Of a DNA stretch of 64,000 bases, positions 19,322 to 28,470 are shown piece after piece. Source of the stretch: Acidobacteriota bacterium (lineage in GTDB: Bacteria; Acidobacteriota; Terriglobia; Acidiferrales; UBA7541); contig JABCZN010000003.1 of NCBI GenBank assembly GCA_013289665.1, positions 124,001 to 188,000 on the forward strand, written 5' to 3'. Position numbers and translations under genes: made by a program. Each line of letters opens with the position of its first letter. Positions within the stretch are counted from its first letter, which is position 1. A model generated the notes under the pieces. The model saw only the letters and a list, made by a program, of their open reading frames with translations. It was not told the origin of the DNA and did not search any database.

Positions 19322-22300
19322 TCAAGGCTGAACAGCAGCGCTTTGTTTCCAACCGGGTCCCCGCAGGGCGCGCCCCGCTGTACGGCCCGTCAGTTTTCCG
19401 TCCTCAAATTCCAACTGTCCGTTCACGAACACGTATTTCACGCCTTTGGATAGTTGCGACGGCTCCGCATACGTGCCTACATCCTCGATGGTTGCGGCAT
19501 CGAAGACCGTGATGTCCGCAAAATAGCCTTCTTTGAGCAAGCCGCGGTCCAGCAGACGCTCGCGTTGCGCGGGGAGCGACGTCATCTTGCGGATGCCCTG
19601 CTCCAGCGGCAGCAGGTGCTGGTCGCGGACGTAATGACCGAGGAAGCGCGGCATTGCGCCGAACGCCCGGGGGTGCGAGTGCCGTTCATACAATGGACCG
19701 TCCAGCGACATCTCACTGGCATCCAGGCAAAGACTCGTCCACGGCTGTTTCAATCCGTAAATCAGATCATTTTCATTGGCCATGAAATAGAGCGCGCCTG
19801 TCTGCCCCTTATCGGCGATGACAAAATCGAACAGTGCGTCCAGCTGCGATTTCTTTTGCGCTTGGGCAATCTGGGCGACGGTCTTGCCGTCGAATTTCTT
19901 CAGTTCAGGATTCACGACACCTGAAACCAGCACCCCGCTCCCCCCTCCGCTGTCGAAGTAGATGTTCTCCCAATTGGGATGATCAGCGGCCATTTCAGCC
20001 TTGATCTTGGCCCGCGTCTCGGGATCGTGCAGGCGCTGCAGAAGTTTCTCCATCCCCCCATCAGCCGCCCAGGGCGGAAGACTCGAAGCCAGCGCGGTTC
20101 CCCCCGCAATGTAGGGGTACATGTCGGCCGTCACATCCTGGCCGGCATCACGCGCAGCCTGGATCTGCCCCACAATTTTTGGCATATTCCCCCAGCGCGT
20201 CTTGCCGGAGACTTTCAGGTGGAAGATCTCAACCGGAAGATTCGCCTCGCGGCCGATGCGAAGCGCTTCTTCCACGGCTTGCGGCTCGGTCTGCCCTTCG
20301 CTGCGCATGTGCGACCCATATATGCCGCCGTACTTTGACGCCACCTTGGCCAGCGCAATCAACTCTTCCGTCTTCGCGTAATGTCCCGGGGGATAGATGA
20401 GCGCGGTGGAAATCCCGAACGCGCCGTCTTGCATGGCCTCGGCCACGAGGCCCTTCATTTCTTCCATTTCGGCCGGAGTCGGCTGGCGATCCACATCGCC
20501 AAGCACAGCTTCGCGTACCTGGCCTGCGCCAACATAGGTTCCGATGTTCAGCGGCGTGCCCTGCTTCTCCAGCCGTTTAAAGTAGCCATCCAGCGTGGTC
20601 CAATCGATTTTCAGCTTGTACTGGTCCAGTGCGGGCTGGAGAGGTGCAAGCGTGAGGTTTGTCTGAGGCGCTATCGAACCGCCTTCCCCGGTAATTTCTG
20701 TCGTGATCCCCTGTGCCAGCTTGCTCAGCGAGCGATTGTCAATCAGGACTGCCGCTTCTGATTGCCCCAGCATGTCAATAAATCCTGGCGAGATGACCAG
20801 CCCCTTGGCGTCAATCTCCCGCTTGGCGTGCGCGCCATCAAGTTTCCCTATGGCAGCAATGCGGTCGCCGCGGATGGCTATGTCGCCAGACACCCACGGA
20901 TTGCCAGAACCATCAATGATTGAGCCGTTCTTGAGGAGCACGTCGTATTCGTCGCCGGCTGAGAGGCCCACCTGCGAATTCAATGGCACATCGTAGGCCG
21001 CTGCCGCAATCTCTCCGAGCGCTTCTCCCGCAATCTTCTGAGCGGCGTCCGGGTCATCGCGCGACACAGACACCATGTTCAGGTAGAGCGCGAGAATCAG
21101 GTGCTTGCCGTCGGCGGTATCCATGTAACCCGCCAGGCCTTTGCCGGTGATCATCAGTTTCTTGTTCAGGGCATCGTAGGAACCGTATGTCCCGGTTTTT
21201 GCGTGTACATGGCCCGCGGCCGGAGAATTCACCTGAATTTTGGACAGCGTTCCGTCTTTCCCAAGGATGGGCAGCCCACGGTAGAAATCCTGATAGTCTT
21301 TTTGTTCAGACATGTAGCGAAGGTAATGAACCATGAAGTCCGGCGTGAAATAGGCGTTGCCTCCGGCTCCGTCGCTTTGCGCAGCACCTCTCAGATCAAG
21401 GCCAGCCTTGGTGAGGAACTCATTTTCGAGGTCAAAGCCGGCCTGGTCGATTTTCTTGTCCTTGTGAGCAAGGAGCGCGCCCAGAAGAAACGGAGTTGAA
21501 CTGGCATGAAGGTTGTGGCTGACCTTGAGCGTTATTTTCACGTCCTCCTTCAGCGGAGGTGAAACGTGTTCGGCAACGATATTTTCTTCTCTATAGGTGG
21601 CCGAGAGCGCTTTGAAATCTATCTGCTCCGCGGGGGCCGCAAGATTTGACGTCACACCCTCCGCTTTTAGCGCCTCGACCAAAACTGCGGCGGCATAACG
21701 GCTCGGCTCCGGAACCGCGTAAGACGTCATGGCGGGTTTTGCATCGAGAGCCATGCTGCCGGTCAGCGTGACGCTCCGGGTTCCATCCGCGTTGAGTTTC
21801 TCGTTTTCATATCGCAGCGAAGTTCGAGAACCTGCTTTTCCTGTTGTCGCCTGATTGATGATCGTTACGTAGCCGGTTTGCGGCGCAATCTTCAGTCGCA
21901 CGGCGGACCTTTCTTCCGCTCCGGCGCTGACAATCACATCCACGACATTGTCGTTCACCACGATCGGTGATATCACGACGCCTGTGCCCAATTCCCGCTC
22001 CCCTTCGGCGAACAGCGTCGCATCCACCAGCACTCTTCCTCCTACCCGCTTGATTCCTTTTGCCGCCACCTGGCGTGCAAACTCTCGCATCACCACCAGC
22101 GGATCTCCAGGCAGTCCTACGCTGTCCGGGCCGCCGTAGGTATGATCGTGGTCTTCAAACGCCAGCGAACCGTCTGCCTGGATGCGATTTGAAAGGTTCA
22201 GGTCTCCGCTCGCCACCAGCACCAGGTCCCCTTGCAGCGTGCCATCCTTCTGAATCGGTCCCGTGCGATAGATCTTGGTGCGGAATCTGTAGTCCCCGCC

Positions 22301-22576
22301 AAAAAGTTCGAGCGCGGTGCCTTCGGTCAGCAGTTTGGTAGTGGAACCCGGCACGAAAAGCTGCGAGGAGTTCAGTTCGTAAACCACGTTGCCGGTATCG
22401 GCAGCGATGAATTTGATGCCGAAGCGTGAGTGAGCAAATTCCGGCCGCTCGGTAATCTTCCTGATTCGCTGCTCCAGTGCCGTACTGGATTGCGCGAGCG
22501 CCGGAATGCCCCAACATGCAATCGCGACAGCGGACAAACCTGCGAAAAGTAGCCGAACGGGGTGTTTCTTGTTCAT
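19322..22576 (-). CDS. PBP4-type D-Ala-D-Ala carboxypeptidase fused to D-aminoacylase-like amidohydrolase
   Basis: 1084-aa two-enzyme fusion with a Sec signal; the ATG at 22576 has GAGGAG upstream. Residues about 30-530 form a DacB/PBP4 (S13) domain with SxxK S78-T-T-K81, SxN as S353-H-N355, and K460-T-G462. Residues about 544-1084 match N-acyl-D-amino-acid deacylases (YDVLLKNGSIIDGSGNPWVSGD, SHMRSEG, IFHLKVSG, PLYERHSHPRAFG). The first metal motif, normally FIDxHxHxD, reads FIDMLGQSE, and the usual Cys of GNCG is Glu (GEGG), so metal binding must differ from the classical enzyme. The two halves would cut D-Ala from peptides and release D-amino acids. Last gene of the permease-GNAT-racemase run. 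Confidence 0.88.
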   Translation of the reverse strand: MNKKHPVRLLFAGLSAVAIACWGIPALAQSSTALEQRIRKITERPEFAHSRFGIKFIAADTGNVVYELNSSQLFVPGSTTKLLTEGTALELFGGDYRFRTKIYRTGPIQKDGTLQGDLVLVASGDLNLSNRIQADGSLAFEDHDHTYGGPDSVGLPGDPLVVMREFARQVAAKGIKRVGGRVLVDATLFAEGERELGTGVVISPIVVNDNVVDVIVSAGAEERSAVRLKIAPQTGYVTIINQATTGKAGSRTSLRYENEKLNADGTRSVTLTGSMALDAKPAMTSYAVPEPSRYAAAVLVEALKAEGVTSNLAAPAEQIDFKALSATYREENIVAEHVSPPLKEDVKITLKVSHNLHASSTPFLLGALLAHKDKKIDQAGFDLENEFLTKAGLDLRGAAQSDGAGGNAYFTPDFMVHYLRYMSEQKDYQDFYRGLPILGKDGTLSKIQVNSPAAGHVHAKTGTYGSYDALNKKLMITGKGLAGYMDTADGKHLILALYLNMVSVSRDDPDAAQKIAGEALGEIAAAAYDVPLNSQVGLSAGDEYDVLLKNGSIIDGSGNPWVSGDIAIRGDRIAAIGKLDGAHAKREIDAKGLVISPGFIDMLGQSEAAVLIDNRSLSKLAQGITTEITGEGGSIAPQTNLTLAPLQPALDQYKLKIDWTTLDGYFKRLEKQGTPLNIGTYVGAGQVREAVLGDVDRQPTPAEMEEMKGLVAEAMQDGAFGISTALIYPPGHYAKTEELIALAKVASKYGGIYGSHMRSEGQTEPQAVEEALRIGREANLPVEIFHLKVSGKTRWGNMPKIVGQIQAARDAGQDVTADMYPYIAGGTALASSLPPWAADGGMEKLLQRLHDPETRAKIKAEMAADHPNWENIYFDSGGGSGVLVSGVVNPELKKFDGKTVAQIAQAQKKSQLDALFDFVIADKGQTGALYFMANENDLIYGLKQPWTSLCLDASEMSLDGPLYERHSHPRAFGAMPRFLGHYVRDQHLLPLEQGIRKMTSLPAQRERLLDRGLLKEGYFADITVFDAATIEDVGTYAEPSQLSKGVKYVFVNGQLEFEDGKLTGRTAGRALRGPGWKQSAAVQP

Positions 22577-22723
22577 GCGACACTCCTCAGTAGAATCACC
22601 GAACTTGCTCGCTCGCCTCATCGAACTTCCAGACACTCCGCAAATTCGAACTCTTGCCCATGCGCTCAGGATGGCTCGATCACTGCCTAAACTCCTCAAC
22701 ACGATCCAATCCAGAAACCTGTT

Positions 22724-23848
22724 TCAGTTCACCGCGGAACGCGCAGTCCAGTTGTTGCGGCGCACCGTGATTTCCTCAATGTAGTCGCGCTTGATCGCAT
22801 AGCCCAGGCCGGGCGTGCTTGGCACGCGGATCGTGCCCTTCGCGGTAACTTCCACCGCGGGTTCGATGATATCCTCGTTCCAGTAGCGGTGGCTCGCCGA
22901 CACGTCACCCGGCAAAGTGAAGCCCGGAAGCGTGGACATCGCAATGTTGTGCGCGCGGCCAATCCCGGATTCCAGCATGCCTCCACACCAGACAGGAACA
23001 TGTCTCCGAAGACACGCCGCTTGCATTTTCCGCGCTTCGGTGTGACCGCCGACGCGCCCCAGTTTAATGTTGATAATCCGGCAGGCTTTCATTTCGATCG
23101 CCGCCAGGGCATGATTCGTGTTGTAGATGCACTCGTCCAGGCAAATCGCCGTCCGGACCTGGGCCTGAAGTTTGGAATGCCCGTAGATATCGTCCCAGCT
23201 CAATGGCTGTTCCATCATCAATAAGTTGAACTCATCGAGTTTCTGCAGCTGCACGGCGTCATCGAGGGTGTATGCGGAATTGGCATCGACCGACAGTCGA
23301 ATTGTCGGGAATTCCTTCCGAACCGCCGCAACGAATTCCACGTCTTTGCCCGGTTTAATCTTTAATTTGACGCGTTGGTAACCGCTCTGAAGCTCTTCCC
23401 CCACTCTTTTGACCAGGGATTCCGGGTTTTCCCGAATACCAAGCGAAACTCCGGCTGCAATTTCATCCACCGCTCCGCCCAAAAGTTTATAGAGCGCAAC
23501 TCCCCTCAGTTTGGCCTCCATATCCCAAAGGGCATTCTCAACTCCGCTCTTGGCCATCTCGTGCCCGCGAATCTGATTCACTAGCTTCGGAAATTCCGAC
23601 GCGGCAGCAAGATTCTTCCCAATGAGCAGAGGCGCGATGAAATCGGAGATCACGTGCCAGGCCGTATCCGTTGTCTCCGCGTTGTAGGCCGGAGATTCCC
23701 CCGCAGTGACTTCGCCCCATCCGTTTATTCCATCTCCTATGGCCTCCACCAGAAGAATGCGGCGGTCCTGCACAACACCAAAGCTCGTTTCAAAGGGGGA
23801 CTTCAACCGCATGTGGATTTCGCGGAGTGCTATGGATTCAATCTTCAT
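22724..23848 (-). CDS. Enolase-superfamily N-succinylamino-acid racemase / o-succinylbenzoate synthase
   Basis: 374 aa, MenC/NSAR branch of the enolase superfamily. The KxK motif is K161-L-K163 (RVKLKIKPG); metal ligands are D188 (SVDAN), E213 (MEQPL) and D238 (LDEC); the opposite lysine is K262 (NIKLGRVGG). The C-terminal block GMLESGIGRAHNIA to PGDVSASHRYW is specific to this branch. The branch makes o-succinylbenzoate for menaquinone or racemises N-succinyl amino acids. The absence of other menaquinone genes and the GNAT neighbour favour racemisation. ATG 23848 has TGGAG upstream and overlaps the GNAT stop by 11 bases, indicating coupling. An ORF to 23890 exists but is less likely. Confidence 0.88.
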   Translation of the reverse strand: MKIESIALREIHMRLKSPFETSFGVVQDRRILLVEAIGDGINGWGEVTAGESPAYNAETTDTAWHVISDFIAPLLIGKNLAAASEFPKLVNQIRGHEMAKSGVENALWDMEAKLRGVALYKLLGGAVDEIAAGVSLGIRENPESLVKRVGEELQSGYQRVKLKIKPGKDVEFVAAVRKEFPTIRLSVDANSAYTLDDAVQLQKLDEFNLLMMEQPLSWDDIYGHSKLQAQVRTAICLDECIYNTNHALAAIEMKACRIINIKLGRVGGHTEARKMQAACLRRHVPVWCGGMLESGIGRAHNIAMSTLPGFTLPGDVSASHRYWNEDIIEPAVEVTAKGTIRVPSTPGLGYAIKRDYIEEITVRRNNWTARSAVN

Positions 23849-24599
23849 AAGGCTCCAGAACGTAGCTTCCCTGCTCCAGGTCAAACTCAAATCCCACGGC
23901 GGCGCGCCCCTCGGCCGTGTACCGTTCGAATTGCGAGCGAACTCCAGTTTGAATACTCTCTGCCTCAGCCGGATTGCTGCTGGTAATTTGCCGGATCCCG
24001 GCAGGGATGCGGATGCGCACCCGATCTCGTCCCGCTTTCGGCAGCTTGCCGTCGAGCAGTTCTTCTACCCGCGCCGATCGAACCCACCACTCTGCTACCA
24101 GGCGGTCCGTTGGCAATCCACCGTGCAGCGGGCTCGACGTCCGGCCATAAAAGTTTGGAAGATAGCGTCGGACGACGGCTCCCAGCCGCACCAGATTGAA
24201 GTAGGCGTTTTTCAGCTCGAGAGGATCGAAGGTCCACTCGATTAGGTCGATTCCCCGCGAAATCGCATCATCGCGCTGAGCAAGCTTCAGCGTGCGCCCC
24301 ACGCCACGGTCCTGGTACTCGGGTAAAACAGCGACCATGTGCGAGTGCAGATGAATTCTTGCACCATGTACGCCGGCAAAGGCCAGCGCGAAGCCAATCG
24401 CTTTGTCTTCGTGGAACGCACCCAAAACCTGGCCGCCACTTTCTCTCGCCACGATGAAGATCTGGTCCGGCACCGTATCGATCTCGGCGTACCCCCACAC
24501 GCGCCGTTGCAAGTCCACGCCGATGCTCATGTCCTCCACTTCCTGCAGGGGACGAATCCTGATGCCCGGCTCTCTCGCAGATGCCATTTCTTCAGACAT
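23838..24599 (-). CDS. GNAT-family acyltransferase (COG3375-like), probable amino-acid N-succinyltransferase
   Basis: 253 aa. The GNAT core is visible as VARESGGQVLGAF, then HLHSHMVAVLPEYQDRGVGRTLK (acyl-CoA binding Q/RxxGxG/A) and the following helix. A long C-terminal part (YFNLVRLGAVVRRYLPNFYG) marks the COG3375 subgroup. In Firmicutes this subgroup pairs with N-succinylamino-acid racemase and succinylates D-amino acids. The ATG at 24599 overlaps the permease stop (ATGTCTGA, 8 bases) and its own end overlaps the racemase start, so the three genes are one coupled operon. The succinyl rather than acetyl specificity is inferred from context. Confidence 0.82.
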   Translation of the reverse strand: MSEEMASAREPGIRIRPLQEVEDMSIGVDLQRRVWGYAEIDTVPDQIFIVARESGGQVLGAFHEDKAIGFALAFAGVHGARIHLHSHMVAVLPEYQDRGVGRTLKLAQRDDAISRGIDLIEWTFDPLELKNAYFNLVRLGAVVRRYLPNFYGRTSSPLHGGLPTDRLVAEWWVRSARVEELLDGKLPKAGRDRVRIRIPAGIRQITSSNPAEAESIQTGVRSQFERYTAEGRAAVGFEFDLEQGSYVLEPYED

Positions 24600-25998
24600 T
24601 CTCGCTATCTTCCTTACTCGCCGGTTTTGCGGTGCGCCGCCAGAAGGCGTAGGCGGGAGCACCAAGAAAAACGATTCCGAGACCAATCCCGGCACGAACT
24701 GGTTGCGTTGCTATCGTGTTGGCAACCAGGGCCGTTGCCGCCAGAATGAAGACGATCGGAGTCCACGGATAAGCGGGCACGCGGTAGGGCCGCACAGCGT
24801 CGGGGGCTCGTTTGCGGTAAATAAAGATGCTGGCCGCGGCAAGCCCATAAAATATCCAGCCAATAAAGACAACATAAGTTAGAAGTTGCTCGAATGTACC
24901 GCTCGCCGCCAGCATCGCCGACCAGATTCCTGCTGCTCCTACAGCCAAAGCGGGGGTTTGAAATCGGGGATGAACTTCCGCGAGAGAGCGAAAGAAAAGG
25001 CCGTCATTCGCCATGGCGTAATAGACCCGCGGCGCGTTCAGCATGATGGAATTGGCCGCACTGAACATCGAAATCAGGATTGCGATCGCGACAAATTTAC
25101 CAGCACCATGGCTGACGACAACACCCAGCGCAGTTGCTGCCACCCGCGTTGAACCCGCCACGCCAGAAGCGCCGAGCGCCGCAAGATAACCAAGATTTGC
25201 GAACAGATAAATGCCGATCAACGCCGCGGAGCCGAAAAGAAATGCCAGGGGAAAAGTGCGTTGCGGATTAATCGTTTCGCCGGCGCTGTAGGTAACGTAC
25301 TGCCATCCCTCGTACGCCCAGAGCACGCTAATCATCGCCAGGCCAAATCCGGACATGCTCGTGGATTGGTGGTCGGTTATCGACCCACCGCTGAAGATCG
25401 GATTTCTTCCTTGCCACAACAACACTGCGCTTACCAACAGGATCGCTGCAACCTTTATAGCCGTCGTCACGTTCACTAAGTCGGCGCTTTGCCGAGTGCC
25501 GAGCACGTTCACCGCCGTAATCACCAGAATCACAAGCAACGCCACGATCTTCGTGCCGGACAGGGAGAGTTGCACGAATTCGCCAAGGTAATTGCCAAAA
25601 GCAACTGCCAGCGTCGCGATCGAACCCGAACTGATCACAAAGAACAGCGTCCAGCCGAACAGAAACGCGGGGAACGGTCCAAAGCAATCCCGGATGTAAA
25701 CATACAGGCCGCCTGCCCGCGGCTTCATGGAACTCAATTCCCCGTAAGTGAGTGCGCCGAGAAGCGAAAGGATTCCACCTCCCAGCCACACAGATAATCC
25801 CAGCGGTACTGAGTTTCCCACTGCCCGCAGCACTGGGCCAGGAAGTAGGAATATTCCCGAACCGATCACCGTGCCGATAATCATCAGCACCAAATCCCAC
25901 AAGCCCAGAATCCGTCGCAGCCGGTTCGGCGTTTCGGCTGCCGCCTCAGGCGGCGGACGGGTGCCCTGCAAGACTGCACTTTTTTCAAATGTTGCCAC
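24592..25998 (-). CDS. APC-family amino acid permease
   Basis: 468 aa, about twelve hydrophobic segments, with the family helix-1 signature IIGTVIGSGIFLLPG near residues 40-55 and the SMKPRAGGLYVYIRDCFGPF loop. It imports amino acids across the inner membrane, and the operon partners suggest D-amino acids or small peptides. The start is a GTG (25996-25998) with AAGGAG five bases upstream. First intact gene of a coupled operon. The gene upstream in the same direction is a truncated rpiR with the operator still in place. Confidence 0.88.
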   Translation of the reverse strand: MATFEKSAVLQGTRPPPEAAAETPNRLRRILGLWDLVLMIIGTVIGSGIFLLPGPVLRAVGNSVPLGLSVWLGGGILSLLGALTYGELSSMKPRAGGLYVYIRDCFGPFPAFLFGWTLFFVISSGSIATLAVAFGNYLGEFVQLSLSGTKIVALLVILVITAVNVLGTRQSADLVNVTTAIKVAAILLVSAVLLWQGRNPIFSGGSITDHQSTSMSGFGLAMISVLWAYEGWQYVTYSAGETINPQRTFPLAFLFGSAALIGIYLFANLGYLAALGASGVAGSTRVAATALGVVVSHGAGKFVAIAILISMFSAANSIMLNAPRVYYAMANDGLFFRSLAEVHPRFQTPALAVGAAGIWSAMLAASGTFEQLLTYVVFIGWIFYGLAAASIFIYRKRAPDAVRPYRVPAYPWTPIVFILAATALVANTIATQPVRAGIGLGIVFLGAPAYAFWRRTAKPASKEDSENV

Positions 25999-26022
25999 GC
26001 CGCTCCTTGTTGCTCATCTAGG

Positions 26023-26229
26023 TCACACTCTTGCTGCTCGCAATTCCTTGCCGTTCGCCGGCGGCCGGTACCAGCGATGGCCGGCGCGGTCCTCTCCCTC
26101 ACTCCGGCGCAACAATGCCAACGTGCGTGCGGTGCGCGTGCGGGCGCACGCCACCAGGATGGTTCCGAGCAGGGCCATGGGAGCAACACAGGAATTGGCG
26201 AGCGAAACGCTTGCTGCGAAGAGCCGCAT
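26023..26229 (-). pseudogene. 3' remnant of an RpiR-type regulator gene
   Basis: The 68 codons ending at 26023 match the last part of the intact regulator at 12901-13842: FAASVSLANSCVAPMALLG against the CFASVASPSFGGSYVAPVSLLG region, then LVACARTRTARTLALLRRSE and HRWY against LIACAHTQTSRALKLLRRSE and HRWY. The HTH domain and most of the SIS domain are missing. An in-frame stop occurs near 26284, and the operator/promoter sits directly upstream. An internal deletion of about 700 bp therefore joined the promoter region to the 3' end. The stop lies 24 bases before the permease start. Confidence 0.78.
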
Positions 26230-26284
26230 CAGGGTTCCAGAAAAATATCGGATGGATTGGTGACCTAAAAAGACTCCGCAAGGG

Positions 26285-26334
26285 AATTACAACACTTGTT
26301 GCATTATGTCAATACAATTCAATATTCGTTGCAC
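26285..26334 (-). promoter_or_regulatory. Second copy of the RpiR-linked double operator/promoter
   Basis: Ungapped match (42/50) to 12753-12802 on the opposite strand. It keeps both TNCAAY-N4-GTTGCA dyads at 30-bp centre spacing and the TTGACA / TGTAAT boxes, reading toward the permease operon. The sequence preserved outside these features is less well matched, which argues for selection on the dyads and boxes. It likely drives permease-GNAT-racemase-fusion, now controlled in trans. Confidence 0.72.
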
Positions 26335-26664
26335 TGAGCCCGATCGGTTCCTTGGGTGCGCAGGAACCCTCCGCGTGATTTGGATTTATGGGAAATGGAA
26401 AGACCGGTCTTATCCGGTGCACTCCGGTCCTGCTATAGCTCCAAAGAATATCTTTTGCGATCGGAATTCGGTTCGGTTTGCGGCGCTGGTAAAGGCCCAG
26501 GCGGTGTCACCCGGATTTGAATCATCGCCGGAACGCTGGCTGCGGCCGGGATCAGGGACGTGGTTATGCACCGGGAATTTGAGACCAACAAATTGAAGCC
26601 TCCCCCGCCACGCCCATTCTGCCGGTCCTTCTCTGGGTGCGGCCGGGGGATGCTGGCGGGAGGA
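26335..26664. other. Gap of 330 bp between operator and serine hydrolase gene
   Basis: No convincing coding, RNA or repeat signal is seen. Open frames here lack ribosome sites and family likeness. Confidence 0.4.
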
Positions 26665-28470
26665 TCAGTCGATCTCAATGCGCCAGAAATCCATTCCGGC
26701 AATCCGCAGGATGCGCGCCTTGCCTTCGAAGACGCGGAGGAACTCTGCTGTGTCTGGCATCCACTCCTCGTCGCCCAGGCGAAAGAGCGACCCGCCGATG
26801 CGATGCAACATCCTGCCATCGAGCATGAGGTGGCCTTTCAGCACATAAGCAAGTGCTTCACCGCCCCACGCGCTTTCGCTGCGGTATCGGCCGGTGAAGG
26901 CTCCATATTCTTTCGGCGCGGTGAAGCTGACTGGTCCTGAATACTTGGCGTTCACATACCAGTCCGAGCCGTAGCTGACCTCAACCACCGGCCCGGGCTT
27001 TTCACGGGAGTCGCCGTTACTGGCCCCGGAAGCGCTCGCAGGCTGCGTTCCCGATTTTGCGCTCCCTGCCCGCGCGCGGCCAAAGATGAAGGTGTGATTG
27101 GCGGAGGCGCCTTCGACTGTGGAGATGAAGTTGTCGCCGTGCGTGTGTTGCAAGGGAATTCGCTTCCCTTCGTCTGCCAAGAAGAGTCGGTTGCCTTCGA
27201 CGGCGAATTCCAACTTCCGTCTATTGCCGTCCGTGAACGCCCCTGCATAATCTGACGCGTTGTCCACCTCGAGCGGATTGGCGATCGCCGGTGCCGCGGG
27301 CATCGTCTTCGCCTGGCGTTCGGCGTAAAGCAGCCGCACCGCGTACTCCGTCACTGCCGTCGGTCGATAGCCCTGCATGGCGTTGATCGAAGCAAACGCC
27401 GCCACGCCGCCATCGAGATCAACGTGAATCGAAGATGCGAAGGCAACCATGCCGCCGGTGTGCCGCAGAATCTTGTGTCCATCGAGCTTATCGACCGCTA
27501 TGCCGTAGCCGTAGCTTGCCGTCTCGCTGAACTCGGGCGCTTTGATGTAAGGCGTGGACATCAACGCGAAGCTTTCTTCTCTCACGATGCGCCCGTGCGG
27601 CCCCTGTCCGTGGTTCAGCAGCATGCGCGCATATCGCGCCATGTCGCCCGGCGTGGAGGCGATGCATCCGGCGGTATCGTCCATCACCATGTTCGGCCCG
27701 GGCGAGAGCCTTCCCTGGCGCGGATACACCTGGTCGTCCCAGAATGCCTGGTAGCCGACTGCCGCGCGGCCCCGCGATGCAGTGCTGATCACGCCGACTG
27801 TCTCGGTCATCTCGAGCGGCGTGAGAATCCGTGCCTGAACGCACTTGCGCCACGGACGGTCGTCGAGTTTCTCGGCCAGCAGCCCGAGAATGCCGAAGCC
27901 CAGATTGCAGTAGTGAAAGTGTTCGCCGGGTTTGAAGCCCTGCACGAGCCGCGCATCCGCATCGCCGAGAAAGACGCCCAGGTTGTCGGGCAATCCTGAC
28001 GTGTGCGTTAGCAGGTGGTGAATCGTGATCGAGCCAAAGCGCGCGTCGATGGGCAGCTGCGGCAGATAATCGAGCACTGGTGTCTGCAGATCGAGCTTGC
28101 CCTCGTCACGCATCTGCAACAGCACCAGGGCCACAAAAGACTTGGTGATGGATCCGATCTGGAAAAGATGCCGCTCGTCTACCGCGATCCGCTTATCCAC
28201 ATCGGCGAAGCCGTAGCTGGCGGTCCGGAGGGTTTTGCTCGAATCGGTCAGGCCGAGCGTCAGCCCCGGTGCGTTCATGGCCGTCATGTAGCCGGCGATG
28301 TAGCCGTCGAGGTCTTCCTCAACGGGAGTTGCGGCGGCAGGCTGCGGCATGGCTGCGCGCATCGCCGTCGTCCAGAACAGGGGTGTAGCCAGGGCGCCGC
28401 CGCCTCGCGAAAGGAAGAGCCGGCGGCTCGTACGGTCGATGGACATGGCGATCGAAACTGGAATTTCCAT
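26665..28470 (-). CDS. Tat-exported serine hydrolase (beta-lactamase fold)
   Basis: 601 aa. A twin-arginine leader is visible (SRRLFLSRGGG with RR at 16-17, then a hydrophobic run). The beta-lactamase/D-aminopeptidase domain covers about residues 50-380, with S107-I-T-K110, a Tyr-Cys-Asn (HYCNLGFG) in the YxN place and HTGGM as the third motif. A long C-terminal lipocalin-like part follows, as in other acidobacterial relatives. Probable periplasmic peptidase, amidase or esterase. No strong ribosome site precedes the ATG at 28470, and a second ATG lies eight codons in. It stands alone, upstream of the permease operon region. Confidence 0.85.
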   Translation of the reverse strand: MEIPVSIAMSIDRTSRRLFLSRGGGALATPLFWTTAMRAAMPQPAAATPVEEDLDGYIAGYMTAMNAPGLTLGLTDSSKTLRTASYGFADVDKRIAVDERHLFQIGSITKSFVALVLLQMRDEGKLDLQTPVLDYLPQLPIDARFGSITIHHLLTHTSGLPDNLGVFLGDADARLVQGFKPGEHFHYCNLGFGILGLLAEKLDDRPWRKCVQARILTPLEMTETVGVISTASRGRAAVGYQAFWDDQVYPRQGRLSPGPNMVMDDTAGCIASTPGDMARYARMLLNHGQGPHGRIVREESFALMSTPYIKAPEFSETASYGYGIAVDKLDGHKILRHTGGMVAFASSIHVDLDGGVAAFASINAMQGYRPTAVTEYAVRLLYAERQAKTMPAAPAIANPLEVDNASDYAGAFTDGNRRKLEFAVEGNRLFLADEGKRIPLQHTHGDNFISTVEGASANHTFIFGRARAGSAKSGTQPASASGASNGDSREKPGPVVEVSYGSDWYVNAKYSGPVSFTAPKEYGAFTGRYRSESAWGGEALAYVLKGHLMLDGRMLHRIGGSLFRLGDEEWMPDTAEFLRVFEGKARILRIAGMDFWRIEID

